Assembly: GCA_021404525.1 (NCBI GenBank)
Contig: JAAWWE010000006.1
Coordinates: 124,001-188,000, forward strand
Direction: 5' to 3'
Source of the DNA: Rhodobiaceae bacterium
GTDB lineage: Bacteria > Pseudomonadota > Alphaproteobacteria > Parvibaculales > Parvibaculaceae
DNA: 64,000 nucleotides
Position numbers and translations under genes: made by a program. Numbering within the stretch: position 1 is the stretch's first letter; every line of letters begins with the position of its first letter. Below, one piece after another: positions 42,952 through 52,373 of this stretch. Below the pieces are notes generated by a model, which worked only from the letters and a program-made list of their open reading frames with translations, had not been told where the DNA came from and searched no databases.

Positions 42952-43455
42952 TCAGGCTGACCCCACCGTCTCAAACATCGCTGCAGCAATCGCCTCTTCT
43001 GGACTTCGCCCAGCCCAGATCACAAAATTGAACGCTGGGTAATAGCGATCACAAGCCTCCATCGCCAAATGCAACAAAGCCTCGCATTGCTCTGGCGTTG
43101 CCGCCGCTCCACCACATAAGAGCAATGTGTCACGAAACAAGATGGTCCCATCATCGGACCACATGTCGAAATGCCCGGACCAGAGTTGCTCATTAATCAG
43201 GCCAAGCAGATCCCGCACCGCGAGTCGTTTTTCCGGCGGCACCCGCATGTCCAGCGCGCTGGCCATATGCAGCCCACAAAAATCATCCCGCCAATTCAGT
43301 GAAATCTGATAGTCCCGCCATTCGCCGACAAGTGCCAGATTGAGCTCCTGCTCGTGCGACCGGTCAAAGGCCCAGTTCCGAACATCAGCTACTTGCTCCA
43401 GAAGATCGAGTGGATTTGCGTCGACATAGTCTGCAGGCACCATGGTCGCCTTCAT
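42952..43455 (-). CDS. YbjN domain-containing protein
   Basis: A 167-residue cytoplasmic protein of the YbjN family. The pattern is a helix NPLDLLEQVADVRNWAFDRS, strands ELNLALVGEWRDYQISLNWR with a short hairpin, and a long helix KRLAVRDLLGLINEQLWSGHFDMW. The domain has the type III chaperone-like fold and appears to regulate stress or assist folding, but a mechanism is not defined. The ATG at 43455 has GAGG seven bases upstream. proC follows in the same direction with a 42-bp gap. A perfect DnaA box (43510-43518) lies in its upstream region. Confidence 0.88.
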   Translation of the reverse strand: MKATMVPADYVDANPLDLLEQVADVRNWAFDRSHEQELNLALVGEWRDYQISLNWRDDFCGLHMASALDMRVPPEKRLAVRDLLGLINEQLWSGHFDMWSDDGTILFRDTLLLCGGAAATPEQCEALLHLAMEACDRYYPAFNFVIWAGRSPEEAIAAAMFETVGSA

Positions 43456-43509
43456 CACGAATCCTCGTCCGCCGCTTCACACCGCTCAGACGTCAGTATA
43501 TCCATATAT

Positions 43510-43518
43510 TGTGGATAA
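43510..43518. promoter_or_regulatory. DnaA-box-like sequence
   Basis: TGTGGATAA, the reverse complement of the consensus DnaA box TTATCCACA, lies in the 199-bp gap between ybjN and ubiK, where I see no gene. A second perfect box is at 34124-34132, 9 kb away. Isolated boxes can regulate promoters or titrate DnaA. There is no cluster with an AT-rich unwinding region here, so it is not read as an origin. Confidence 0.4.
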
Positions 43519-43654
43519 CTTTCCCCTAAACACTACAGAGCGTGCCCGATCAAATGAGTCGGTGCAAGCGCCGGAAGGTGGGCAGGGAGAAAAAACATGT
43601 GGAAAAACGGGCGTGACGAGCCGCAGGGTCATCCCGCACGCAGCGCGGTCAAGA

Positions 43655-43912
43655 CTAGCCTTGCGAAGATGCTGCCGTCTCAAGCGCCTCAATCCGGGCT
43701 TTGAGCGCTTCATTCTCTTCACGAGCTTTGGCCGCCATCGCCTGAACCGCATCGAATTCGTCCCGAGAGACCAGATCCAGGTCGGCAATCAGACGCTCAG
43801 CCTGGCCTTTCACAATCGCTTCAATCTCCTGACGCAGCCCTTGGGCAGCCCCCGCCGCAGACGTAAAGAGCTTAGCCACATCATCAAGCAGACGGTTGTC
43901 ATACTGGGTCAT
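43655..43912 (-). CDS. ubiK: UbiK-type accessory factor for ubiquinone synthesis
   Basis: An 85-residue protein of the BMFP/YqiC family. An N-terminal helix is followed by a C-terminal coiled coil (about 50-80) with the motif DLVSRDEFDAVQAMAAKAREENEALKARIEALE. Homologues (UbiK) bind UbiJ and enhance ubiquinone synthesis under oxygen. A GLRQEIEAIVKGQAERL helix forms the lipid-contacting part. It diverges from lgt, a layout seen in many alphaproteobacteria. Length is typical. Confidence 0.9.
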   Translation of the reverse strand: MTQYDNRLLDDVAKLFTSAAGAAQGLRQEIEAIVKGQAERLIADLDLVSRDEFDAVQAMAAKAREENEALKARIEALETAASSQG

Positions 43913-44104
43913 TATCGTTCTCCAATTCTGAGGCGATCTTACGCCCTCCCCCGATTTTTGTCAGCCCGGACAGACCTCTATCAGCGCTTGCGACCACATG
44001 TCTCGATCTTGCCCGCGCCGGTCCGCCCTGCAGGCCTTTGGCTTGACATGCAAGGCCCGAGAGAGACACTGACGAGCCACGTCCTGACCGCAGAAAGAGT
44101 GCCT

Positions 44105-44938
44105 GTGCCCTTCCCCGAAATAGATCCTGTTCTCATCCAAATAGGCCCTTTTGCGATCCGCTGGTACGCCTTGGCCTACATTGCAGGTCTCCTTCTGGGG
44201 TGGCGCTATCTCATGCGCCTCGCCGAAACGCCATCCGTCTGGGGTGGTAAGTCGCCCTTCAGCCGCGACCAGGCGGACGACCTTCTGCTTTGGGTCGCTC
44301 TCGGTGTGATTCTGGGCGGGCGTTTAGGCTACGTGCTCTTCTATAACCCGGCTTTCTATCTCTACAATCCAGGCGACATTATTGCTGTCTGGAATGGCGG
44401 CATGTCTTTCCATGGCGGTTTTCTGGGAGTTGTGCTGGCGATCTACCTGTTTGCCCGCAAACACACTATTCCGCTTTGGTCACTCGCAGACGGTGCAGCC
44501 GCCGTCGCCCCCATCGGCATTCTCTTCGGGCGACTGGCGAACTTTATCAATAGTGAACTCTGGGGCAGAACAACGGATGTCCCCTGGGGTGTGGTTTTCC
44601 CCACCGGCGGCCCGCTGCCTCGTCATCCGAGCCAGCTCTATGAGGGCCTGCTTGAGGGTGTGGTTCTCTTCATCGTCTTGAGATACCTCACCCATCACAC
44701 CAACGCCCTCTCGCGCCCGGGCATTGTGGCGGGAACCTTCTTCATCGGCTATGGCCTCTCGCGCATCTTTGTGGAGTTCTTCCGCGAACCTGACGCGCAT
44801 ATCGGCTACCTGTTCGGTCCGGTAACACAAGGCATGGTTCTGACCCTACCCATGATCCTTGTTGGCGCAGGCATCATCTGGTGGGCCCGGACCAACTCGG
44901 CGTCTCCCCAAGCAAAGCCCGCGCGAAAGAAAAAGTAG
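44105..44938 (+). CDS. lgt: prolipoprotein diacylglyceryl transferase
   Basis: A 277-residue inner-membrane enzyme that transfers diacylglycerol to lipobox cysteines. Seven transmembrane segments are predicted. The family signature is present: SFHGGFLGVVLAIYLFARK, GRLANFINSELWGR with its catalytic Arg, and PRHPSQLYEGLLEG. I chose the GTG at 44105 because the protein then begins M-PFPEIDP as in homologues; the frame is open much further upstream, but that part is non-coding. A basic tail (KPARKKK) ends it. The SAM methyltransferase starts 10 bp later. Confidence 0.95.
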   Translation: MPFPEIDPVLIQIGPFAIRWYALAYIAGLLLGWRYLMRLAETPSVWGGKSPFSRDQADDLLLWVALGVILGGRLGYVLFYNPAFYLYNPGDIIAVWNGGMSFHGGFLGVVLAIYLFARKHTIPLWSLADGAAAVAPIGILFGRLANFINSELWGRTTDVPWGVVFPTGGPLPRHPSQLYEGLLEGVVLFIVLRYLTHHTNALSRPGIVAGTFFIGYGLSRIFVEFFREPDAHIGYLFGPVTQGMVLTLPMILVGAGIIWWARTNSASPQAKPARKKK

Positions 44939-44948
44939 TCGAACCATC

Positions 44949-46025
44949 GTGACCGCGCTTTCGGACCATATCGCCAGCCTTATCCGACAGGACGGCCCGA
45001 TGCCGCTGGACATGTTCATGGACCTGGCGCTCGCACATCCAGAGCATGGCTATTACCGCACACGCGATCCGCTGGGCCGTGAAGGAGATTTCACTACAGC
45101 GCCGGAGATTTCCCAGATGTTCGGGGAGCTTTTAGGTCTCTGGTCAGTCGACATGTGGCAAAAGCTCGGATCACCCCCATCATTTAACCTGATCGAGTTT
45201 GGACCAGGCCGCGGGACGCTTATGGCTGATGCCATACGCGCAGCAAAACTCGTTCCTGCTTTTATCGAGGCCGCCAATCTGGTCTTCCTGGAAACGAGCC
45301 CCGCCTTGCGCACAGAACAAAAGACACGCGTGCCAAGCGCTTCCTGGATAGAGAGTGTCGAAGCATTGCCTGCAGGCCCCTGCATCATCCTCGCAAACGA
45401 GTTTTTTGACGCGCTTCCGATCAAGCAGTTTCTAAAGACAGGCAAGGGATGGCAGGAACGGTGTGTGGCACTCCAGTCATCTTCCGATGAAGATGCACCC
45501 TCCTTTAAATTTGGCCTGGCTGAGACATCAGCTGCGGTCTCGTCGTTGGCACCGAATGTTCACGAGGCGCCGGAAGGATCAATCGCGGAGATTTGCCCCG
45601 TCGGGTCGACGATTATGAATAAAATACGCAATCATTTTGATGCGAACACTGGTGCCGCCCTCATCATTGACTATGGATATAAACGCTCAGCGGCAGGTGA
45701 CAGCTTCCAGGCATTGAAGAACCACAAATTCGTCGATCCGCTTGCCGATCCCGGAGAGGCAGACCTCACCGCCCATGTGGATTTCGAAGCACTCGCAAAA
45801 CCGTTCAACACCGGCACCTGTTACGGCCCCGTGGAGCAAGGTCCCTTTCTCAAAGCCCTCGGCATCCAAGCACGCGCCAATGCGCTCAGCGCAAATGCCA
45901 ACGAACATCAACGAGACGATATAGCCTCAGCCCTGAAACGCTTGACGGACCCCGGCGCGATGGGCAGCCTCTTCAAAGTGATGGCCGTGACGTCGCAGGG
46001 CCTTCCCGCGCCAGCGGGGCTCTAA
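44949..46025 (+). CDS. NDUFAF7/MidA-family SAM-dependent methyltransferase
   Basis: A 358-residue class I methyltransferase of COG1565. Motifs are LIEFGPGRGTLMADAIRAAK (SAM binding), FLETSPALR, and ANEFFDALPIKQF, the family's signature. In mitochondria NDUFAF7 methylates an Arg of complex I; in bacteria the target is likely a protein, but is not settled. The start is GTG 44949, 10 bp after lgt, with a weak ribosome binding site. It forms a conserved lgt-methyltransferase-pgeF run in alphaproteobacteria. Confidence 0.93.
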   Translation: MTALSDHIASLIRQDGPMPLDMFMDLALAHPEHGYYRTRDPLGREGDFTTAPEISQMFGELLGLWSVDMWQKLGSPPSFNLIEFGPGRGTLMADAIRAAKLVPAFIEAANLVFLETSPALRTEQKTRVPSASWIESVEALPAGPCIILANEFFDALPIKQFLKTGKGWQERCVALQSSSDEDAPSFKFGLAETSAAVSSLAPNVHEAPEGSIAEICPVGSTIMNKIRNHFDANTGAALIIDYGYKRSAAGDSFQALKNHKFVDPLADPGEADLTAHVDFEALAKPFNTGTCYGPVEQGPFLKALGIQARANALSANANEHQRDDIASALKRLTDPGAMGSLFKVMAVTSQGLPAPAGL

Positions 46026-46054
46026 AGGTTGCGACGCAAATTGAATGGAGGCCG

Positions 46055-46828
46055 ATGGTGATACAAAGCGACAGACTGTCAGCGTTCCCCAATATCGCCC
46101 ATGGGTTTTTCACACGCGAAGGGGGCACCTCCACCGGCATCTATGAAGGCCGCAATTGTGGCTTGGGGTCTGACGACCTTCGAGCCAACGTCATCGAAAA
46201 CAGAGGGCGAACCGCCGATGACCTTGGCGTCCCTCGCGATCACCTGCTGACCGTTTATCAGGTTCATTCGCCGAAGGTTATTGTCGCAGACAGGCCCTGG
46301 GCACACGACACCGCACCTGAAGGAGATGCACTTGTCACGGCCACCAAAGGTCTGGCCCTGGGCATCCTGACGGCAGATTGCACGCCTATCCTTTTCGCAG
46401 ATCCGCGCGCAAACGTGATCGGAGCGGCCCACGCAGGCTGGAAAGGCGCCATTGGGGGAGTCCTGGAGGCAACCGTCAATGCCATGACGTCCCTCGGCGC
46501 AGACCGCGACCAGATTGTGTGCGCCATCGGTCCCACAATCTCTCAGGCAAACTATGAGGTTGGTCCGGAATTCCAGGCACAGTTTGTGGCCAAGGCCGCC
46601 GAAAACGGAGTTTATTTCACTCCCAGCGCACGGGAGAATCACCATCAGTTCGACCTGCCAAGGTTTGTCGCCGACAGACTTGGTGCCCTTGGGATCGGCA
46701 CCATCCACAACACAAATCTGTGCACCTATGCTGATGCCAAGCGATTCTTTTCCTATCGTCGGACAACTCATGCCGGGGAACCGGACTACGGACGACAAAT
46801 TTCCTCAATCGCGTTGCGAGCCGCATGA
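46055..46828 (+). CDS. pgeF: peptidoglycan editing factor PgeF / multicopper oxidase-fold protein
   Basis: A 257-residue protein of the DUF152/YfiH family. The metal-binding triad is spread as VHSPKV (His), TADCTPILF (Cys) and AAHAGWKG (His). Homologues hydrolyse non-native peptidoglycan precursors or act on purine nucleosides with phosphate. GGAGG lies just before the ATG. It follows the NDUFAF7-like gene by 29 bp. All catalytic residues are present. Confidence 0.94.
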   Translation: MVIQSDRLSAFPNIAHGFFTREGGTSTGIYEGRNCGLGSDDLRANVIENRGRTADDLGVPRDHLLTVYQVHSPKVIVADRPWAHDTAPEGDALVTATKGLALGILTADCTPILFADPRANVIGAAHAGWKGAIGGVLEATVNAMTSLGADRDQIVCAIGPTISQANYEVGPEFQAQFVAKAAENGVYFTPSARENHHQFDLPRFVADRLGALGIGTIHNTNLCTYADAKRFFSYRRTTHAGEPDYGRQISSIALRAA

Positions 46829-46918
46829 CAGACTTTGGTATGAGGCCACCGCCTTGCTACCCTTCACTTGAAACGAATCGCTGATATGCGATCAGTGACG
46901 TGAGGGGAAGCCAGCGCC

Positions 46919-48220
46919 GTGAGCGACAAAGAGACCGCGACAGTCCTGCGGCGAATGCGCAGCTTGAAGCGCGGACCACGCGCGACAAGAGCGCTGGGCA
47001 TCTGCCTCACAAGCATGCTCATTCTCTCCTCCTGCGGTGAGGAAAAACCGGACGCCAACGCACTTGGGCTAAATGCCGCGTCTGACACATCTCTCATCAC
47101 AGGGTCGGTCAAAGGCCTGCAACGGCGTGGTGTCTTTATTCAACTGCCCGCAGGTCTCCCCGATGAGTTGGCAAGCCAGCTTTTGGCCCGGTTTCAGGAA
47201 GCCAGCATCGCCAACCAACTGACCCTTGCTAGAACAGGCACTGTTCCCGAATACACTGTCAAAGGCGTCGTCCGGGCGGGTGCTGCACGAAACGGCACCG
47301 CTGTGGTCGTGGTTTGGGAAGTAATCGGTCCAGACGGGAAGCGCGTGAAGCGCATGACCGATGACGTCGTGATCCAAAGGCGCAATTCTGCCGACCCTGC
47401 TTTTTACGATCCTTGGGCCGTCGTCGACGAGGCAACTCTAGAAGAGATTGCAGACACTGCCGCCCTGGAGCTAGCCGGATGGGTCTCCGACCAGACCTTG
47501 GGAGCGAGCCCGGACAGTGACGTCTTACTCACAACCGCCAGCATAGGTGATCAAGAGCCGACAGACACTCAAGGCACCCCAGCGACCGACACATCGCCAA
47601 GTGTCGACCTGTCGACACCCTCGCTCCTGCAGACCCGCCAGCCAGCCGCCACGCCACCAGACATTTCTGGAATTGCCGCACGCAATGCGACTTTGGGAAT
47701 TGCCCCGCCAGTCGCCGCGCCACCTCCGCAAACCGTCGAAAAACCAAGTCCGGAGCCAGCCGACAGAGAAGAAACGGGCACGGCCATAGCCACATTGGAG
47801 CCTCTCAATCCCAATCAGGGATCAGGTGGCGCCCCTCAATCCATCACGAGCAGCACCCGCATTCTGTTTGACGTTGCGGTGGGCACCTCGCCAGGCGATG
47901 GCCGCCTTTCTCTTGCCGCTGCAGTTCAGGAGGCTCTGGTCAAGGCGGACCATAAGACCAATGAGCCAAGGGCTTTCAGGGTGATTGGCAATGTCGCTCT
48001 CGAGCCCGTTCAGGGGACCTCCCCACCCGGCACGATCAGCGTCAACATTGAATGGACCGTGACCACCAAGGAAGGAACCCCCTTGGGCCTCATTACGCAA
48101 TCCAATCAGGTCGACGAAAACGCCCTGGCAGGCGCCTGGGGAGACATTGCGGTCGCTGCTGGGACAGCCGCGGCAGACGGCATATTGCAACTCATCAATG
48201 AACCGACACCCCCAGCATGA
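46919..48220 (+). CDS. lipoprotein with two related domains, unknown function
   Basis: A 433-residue exported lipoprotein. The lipobox LSSC places the lipidated Cys at 39, with an N-terminal basic segment. A first domain (about 60-205) and a second (about 305-430) share a pattern: hydrophobic strand plus Gly, a V-x-V-x-W-x-V strand, T at the turn, then a helix of Ala-rich residues. They are joined by a Pro/Thr-rich linker (about 215-295). The start is a GTG. It precedes prs, an association also seen in other alphaproteobacteria. Role unknown. Confidence 0.8.
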   Translation: MSDKETATVLRRMRSLKRGPRATRALGICLTSMLILSSCGEEKPDANALGLNAASDTSLITGSVKGLQRRGVFIQLPAGLPDELASQLLARFQEASIANQLTLARTGTVPEYTVKGVVRAGAARNGTAVVVVWEVIGPDGKRVKRMTDDVVIQRRNSADPAFYDPWAVVDEATLEEIADTAALELAGWVSDQTLGASPDSDVLLTTASIGDQEPTDTQGTPATDTSPSVDLSTPSLLQTRQPAATPPDISGIAARNATLGIAPPVAAPPPQTVEKPSPEPADREETGTAIATLEPLNPNQGSGGAPQSITSSTRILFDVAVGTSPGDGRLSLAAAVQEALVKADHKTNEPRAFRVIGNVALEPVQGTSPPGTISVNIEWTVTTKEGTPLGLITQSNQVDENALAGAWGDIAVAAGTAAADGILQLINEPTPPA

Positions 48221-48379
48221 GCCGGAACAAGCCAGAATGAGATTGTTGCCACAAGAACACGGATGTGCGGTTTACAGGCGACAACCAGCCTTGATACAAC
48301 CCCGCCAGATGCAGGGTGGATTTCGCAAACATCATTTCGAGCGTGAGCCTGATAAAGAGCTCACAACAGGGGAACACAG

Positions 48380-49315
48380 ATGAAACTGGTCGCAGGCAAT
48401 TCAAACAGGGCACTTGCCGAATCCATTGCCGCCTATCTCAACCTTCCCCTGACCAAATCGGTCGTTCGACGCTTTGCGGACATGGAAGTCTTCGTTGAAA
48501 TCCAGGAAAACGTGCGCGGAGAAGATGTTTTCGTCATCCAATCCACCTCTTTTCCGGCCAATGACCATCTGATGGAAACCCTGATCATCATTGATGCGCT
48601 GAAACGGGCGTCTGCCAATCGGATCACCGCCGTCATGCCTTATTTCGGCTATGCCCGCCAAGACCGGAAACCAGGGCCAAGAACGCCAATTTCCGCCAAA
48701 TTGGTTGCCAATATGGTGGCAACTGCCGGTGCAGACCGGGTGCTGACTGTTGATCTCCACGCAGGGCAGATCCAGGGCTTTTTCGACATTCCAACCGACA
48801 ATCTTTTTGCGGCGCCGGTCATGACCCGGGACATTCAGGAGAACTACGAAGGTGCGGACAATCTGATGATTATCTCACCTGACGTTGGCGGTGTGGTCCG
48901 CGCGAGAGCCTTGGCCAAACGCCTGAACGCAGATCTCGCAATCGTAGACAAACGGCGCGAACGGGCCGGAGAATCGGAAGTCATGAACATTATCGGGGAT
49001 GTGAACGGACGCCCCTGCATCCTGGTCGATGACATCGTCGATTCTGCCGGAACGCTCTGCAATGCAGCTGAAGCGCTCCTCGCCCAGGGGGCCACCGAGG
49101 TTTCCGCCTATGTGACCCATGGCGTGCTCTCTGGCGGCGCTGTGGCCCGTGTGACGGCCTCCCAGCTGAAGGAGCTGGTCATCACCGACACCATCCAGGC
49201 GACGGAGGCGGTGCGTGTGAGCCATAACATCCGCACCACAACAATCGCCCCGCTTGTGGGCGAGGCCATGCGCCGGACCGCAGAAAGCCGGTCGGTTTCC
49301 AGCCTCTTCGATTAA
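48380..49315 (+). CDS. prs: ribose-phosphate pyrophosphokinase
   Basis: A 311-residue enzyme that makes PRPP from ribose-5-phosphate and ATP for nucleotides, histidine and tryptophan. The flexible loop [18 protein letters not shown], the [19 protein letters not shown] segment and the PRPP-binding [14 protein letters not shown] are intact. No fusion or truncation is seen. It is the gene before the rplY leader and palindrome, and follows the lipoprotein gene by 159 bp. Length is normal. Confidence 0.97.
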   Translation: MKLVAGNSNRALAESIAAYLNLPLTKSVVRRFADMEVFVEIQENVRGEDVFVIQSTSFPANDHLMETLIIIDALKRASANRITAVMPYFGYARQDRKPGPRTPISAKLVANMVATAGADRVLTVDLHAGQIQGFFDIPTDNLFAAPVMTRDIQENYEGADNLMIISPDVGGVVRARALAKRLNADLAIVDKRRERAGESEVMNIIGDVNGRPCILVDDIVDSAGTLCNAAEALLAQGATEVSAYVTHGVLSGGAVARVTASQLKELVITDTIQATEAVRVSHNIRTTTIAPLVGEAMRRTAESRSVSSLFD

Positions 49316-49420
49316 GGCAAGCCCCTCCCCAAAGCCTCACTAAGGTGTTGTTTTATGGGGGGTTCTGCGCTATCACGCCATCCGATCGCACTTCCACACC
49401 CCTGGAGGAGACTTGCGACA

Positions 49421-49449
49421 CCTAATTAGGGCCCTAGGGCCCTGTTTTT
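49421..49449 (+). promoter_or_regulatory. 16-bp palindrome and T-run in the rplY leader
   Basis: CCTAATTAGG (49421-49430) overlaps the perfect palindrome AGGGCCCTAGGGCCCT (49428-49443), followed by GTTTTTA. Folded as RNA it makes a 6-bp GC-rich stem with a CTAG loop before a T-run, so it reads as an intrinsic terminator or attenuator between prs and rplY. It ends about 16 bp before the rplY start, which is unusually close for an operon terminator. Confidence 0.5.
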
Positions 49450-49464
49450 ATTGGAGAATTTGCA

Positions 49465-50133
49465 ATGGCCGACAATACACAACTTACGGCCCAAGCACGA
49501 GACCGGGCCGGCAAGGGGGTCGCCCGGGCACTTCGTCGCGAGGGACGTGTTCCAGCAGTGGTTTATGGTGACAAGAAGTCCCCTGACCTGATTTCCCTCT
49601 CACACAACGAAGTGACCAAGCTTTGGAACAAGGGCTCCTTCATGAGCTCCCTGCTCGACCTGGAAGTCGACGGCAAAACGCAGCGGGTTATCCCGCGTGA
49701 CGTGCAGCTCGATCCGGTCAAGGACTTTGTGACACATGTTGATTTCTTGCGTCTTGGCAAAGGGGCGAAAATTGCTGTGGAAGTGCCAGTGAACTTCGTA
49801 AACGACGAAGAATCTCCTGGCATCAAGCGTGGCGGTATTCTGAACGTTGTCCGTTACGATGTTGAGCTGAATTGCCCAGCTGAATCGATTCCAGAATCAA
49901 TCGAAGTCGACCTAACCGGCACCGACATTGGCGACTCGATCCACATCTCTGCGATCAAACTGCCAGATGGCGTGACACCTGCCATTACCGACCGTGACTT
50001 CACGGTTGCAACCATCGCCGCACCAGCCGCTCTTGTCTCTGAAGAACAGGAAGCCGAAGAAGGTGAAGGTGAAGAAGGCGAAGCAACAGCAGCTGAAGGC
50101 GAAGGCGAAGGCGGCGAGAACAGCGAAGGCTGA
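49465..50133 (+). CDS. rplY: 50S ribosomal protein L25, CTC-type
   Basis: A 222-residue ribosomal protein that binds 5S rRNA. The N-terminal RNA-binding domain (about 1-95) has RDRAGKGVARALRREGRVPAVVYG, and the C-terminal TL5-type domain (about 100-185) follows. A 30-residue acidic Glu/Gly tail ends it, as in many alphaproteobacteria. It follows a leader with a perfect palindrome. pth starts 32 bp downstream, as expected for this cluster. Confidence 0.97.
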   Translation: MADNTQLTAQARDRAGKGVARALRREGRVPAVVYGDKKSPDLISLSHNEVTKLWNKGSFMSSLLDLEVDGKTQRVIPRDVQLDPVKDFVTHVDFLRLGKGAKIAVEVPVNFVNDEESPGIKRGGILNVVRYDVELNCPAESIPESIEVDLTGTDIGDSIHISAIKLPDGVTPAITDRDFTVATIAAPAALVSEEQEAEEGEGEEGEATAAEGEGEGGENSEG

Positions 50134-50165
50134 CGCCCTCTTCTGGCCTTTAAGGAGCATGTCAC

Positions 50166-50807
50166 ATGATCCTCTTGGTAGGCCTTGGCAATCCGGGTGA
50201 AAAATACGCCCGTCAACGCCACAATATCGGCTTTATGGCGGTGGATGAGATCATCCGCCGCCATAACTTTTCGCCAGAACGAAAGCGCTTTCAGGGCCTT
50301 GTCTGTGAAGGCACATTGGACGGCGAGAAGGCCCTCATCCTCAAGCCTCAAACCTACATGAACGAGAGCGGCCGCGCAGTCGGCGAAGCGATGCGCTTCT
50401 ACAAGCTGGCGCCCTCTGACGTGGTGGTGATGCATGACGAGCTCGACCTGCCCGCTGCCAAGGTGCGCATCAAGACGGGCGGCGGTGCTGCGGGCAACAA
50501 TGGCATCAAGTCCATCACATCCCATATCGGGCCGGAGTTCAGACGTCTGCGCATTGGCATCGGCCATCCAGGTGACAGGGCACGGGTGAGCGGCCATGTA
50601 TTGGGCGACTTTGCCAAGGCCGACAAAGCCTGGTTGGAGCCTCTCCTGGACGCGATCGCCGAAGCAGCGCCGCTTCTGGCGGAGGGCAAAGACTCAAGCT
50701 TTGCTAATAGGGTTCATCTGATTTTGAATCCGTCTCAATCCAAAAAGCCCAAACCTGAAAATCAGGCGGGTCAACCAAAACAGAAGGACACACCCGATGG
50801 GGTTTAA
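50166..50807 (+). CDS. pth: peptidyl-tRNA hydrolase
   Basis: A 213-residue enzyme that frees tRNA from stalled peptidyl-tRNA. The catalytic His19 is in [11 protein letters not shown], with [10 protein letters not shown] and [13 protein letters not shown] completing the active site. A basic, disordered-looking C-terminal tail (about 180-213) is longer than in E. coli. Its stop lies 11 bp inside the ychF gene, giving tight translational coupling. The ATG has AAGGAGC upstream. Confidence 0.96.
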   Translation: MILLVGLGNPGEKYARQRHNIGFMAVDEIIRRHNFSPERKRFQGLVCEGTLDGEKALILKPQTYMNESGRAVGEAMRFYKLAPSDVVVMHDELDLPAAKVRIKTGGGAAGNNGIKSITSHIGPEFRRLRIGIGHPGDRARVSGHVLGDFAKADKAWLEPLLDAIAEAAPLLAEGKDSSFANRVHLILNPSQSKKPKPENQAGQPKQKDTPDGV

Positions 50808-51894
50808 ATGCGGCATTGTAGGCCTGCCTAACGTCGGGAAATCGACCCTGTTCAACGCGCTGACACAGACGGCATCCGCCCAGGCAGCGAACTACCCCTT
50901 CTGCACCATCGAACCCAATGTCGGAGAGGTCGCTGTTCCCGATAGCCGCCTCGATAGCCTCGCGGGTATTGCAGAATCGAAAGAGATTATCCCTACACGC
51001 CTCACCTTTGTGGACATTGCGGGCCTTGTGAAAGGCGCATCCAAGGGCGAAGGGCTAGGCAATCAGTTTCTTGCCAACATCCGTGAGGTAGACGCGATCG
51101 CCTATGTCCTGCGTTGTTTCGAGGATGGCGATGTGACCCATGTGGAAGGCCGCATTGATCCACTCACCGACGCGGAGATCGTGGAAACCGAACTCATGCT
51201 CGCCGACCTTGAGAGCCTGGAAAAGCGTCTGCCTGCGCTTGAAAAGAAAGCCAAGGGCCAGGACAAAGAAGCCAAAGAGACGATCGATCTCATCGAACGC
51301 GCCCTTGTTCAGCTTCGTGACGGGAAACCGGCCCGCTTCACAGAACGGACCGACGAAGAAGAGAAGGCTTTCCGCGGCCTCAACCTCCTTACATCAAAGC
51401 CCGTCCTCTATGTCTGCAATGTCGAGGAAGAAGCCGCTGGCACCGGCAATGAATTTTCCAAAACCGTTGAAACTCGTGCAGCAGAAGAAGGCGCGGTCGC
51501 TGTCGTCATCTCCGCAAAGATTGAAGAAGAGCTGGCGCAGCTGGATGCAGAAGAGCGCACAGATTATCTCGAAGAGCTAGGTCTCGCAGAAGCCGGCCTC
51601 GACCGTCTGATCCGCGCAGGCTACGACCTTCTGCACCTCATCACTTACTTTACCTGTGGTCCGAAAGAAACCCGCGCCTGGACGATCACGGAAGGGACCT
51701 TGGCGCCTGCAGCCGCTGGTGTGATCCACACCGATTTTGAGGCGGGCTTCATTCGGGCAGAAACAATCGCCTATGATGATTTTGTAAGCCTTGGTGGTGA
51801 AACCGCCGCCAAAGATGCTGGCAAGATGCGTCTGGAAGGAAAAGAATATCTGGTGGCAGACGGCGACGTCATGCATTTCCGTTTCAACAATTAA
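50797..51894 (+). CDS. ychF: redox-regulated ATPase YchF (Obg-like)
   Basis: A 365-residue P-loop protein of the OLA1/YchF branch. G1 is [12 protein letters not shown]3 [10 protein letters not shown], and the specificity motif is NVEE in place of NKxD, giving ATP preference. A coiled-coil insertion (about 130-200) and a C-terminal TGS domain (about 282-365) are present. It binds ribosomes and acts in stress response. It overlaps pth by 11 bp. MaoC genes follow in the same direction. Confidence 0.96.
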   Translation: MGFKCGIVGLPNVGKSTLFNALTQTASAQAANYPFCTIEPNVGEVAVPDSRLDSLAGIAESKEIIPTRLTFVDIAGLVKGASKGEGLGNQFLANIREVDAIAYVLRCFEDGDVTHVEGRIDPLTDAEIVETELMLADLESLEKRLPALEKKAKGQDKEAKETIDLIERALVQLRDGKPARFTERTDEEEKAFRGLNLLTSKPVLYVCNVEEEAAGTGNEFSKTVETRAAEEGAVAVVISAKIEEELAQLDAEERTDYLEELGLAEAGLDRLIRAGYDLLHLITYFTCGPKETRAWTITEGTLAPAAAGVIHTDFEAGFIRAETIAYDDFVSLGGETAAKDAGKMRLEGKEYLVADGDVMHFRFNN

Positions 51895-51905
51895 GGGGAT
51901 TGAGG

Positions 51906-52373
51906 ATGATCTATTGGGAGGACGTGCCGGTCGGCCATTCATTCACGACGGCAGAACGCACCATCTCAAAAGAAGAAATCATCGAATTCGCTGGCGAATA
52001 CGACCCTCAACCCTTCCATCTCGATGAAGAAGCAGCAAAAACCTCCCTTCTTGGAGGCCTCTGTGCAAGCGGCTGGCACAGCTGTGCCATCGCCATGCGT
52101 CTTGTCTATGACAGCTTCCATGTGAAGGCCGCAACGCAAGGCTCACCCGGCATTACGGAATGTCGGTGGCGTCGCCCGCTTTATGCGGGCGAGACTGTCA
52201 AAGTCACCGTGACCTGCATCAACGCGCGGACCTCCAAAAGTCGCCCCACCATGGGGCTTACCAATTGGACCTGGGAGATGACCAACCAGGCAGGTGACAC
52301 CATCATGACCACGGAAAGCTGGTTGATGATGGGACGGCGCCCGACCGAAACAGCCACACCGGAGGCAATCTAA
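51906..52373 (+). CDS. MaoC-like hot-dog hydratase, first copy
   Basis: A 155-residue single hot-dog domain of the MaoC/R-specific enoyl-CoA hydratase type. The active-site motif is EYDPQPFHLDEEAA, with Asp and His, and GGLCASGWHSCAIAMRL and PLYAGETVKVTV complete the fold. I prefer the ATG at 51906 to a TTG two codons upstream. Its stop overlaps the start of a second MaoC gene (TAATG), so the pair is co-translated and may form a heterodimer. Substrate unknown. Confidence 0.88.
   Translation: MIYWEDVPVGHSFTTAERTISKEEIIEFAGEYDPQPFHLDEEAAKTSLLGGLCASGWHSCAIAMRLVYDSFHVKAATQGSPGITECRWRRPLYAGETVKVTVTCINARTSKSRPTMGLTNWTWEMTNQAGDTIMTTESWLMMGRRPTETATPEAI

Noticed and set aside
43442..44104. Upstream extension of the lgt frame to about 498 codons
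   Set aside because: The extra part overlaps ubiK on the other strand, is Arg-rich and lacks a ribosome binding site; Lgt proteins begin at M-PFPEIDP.
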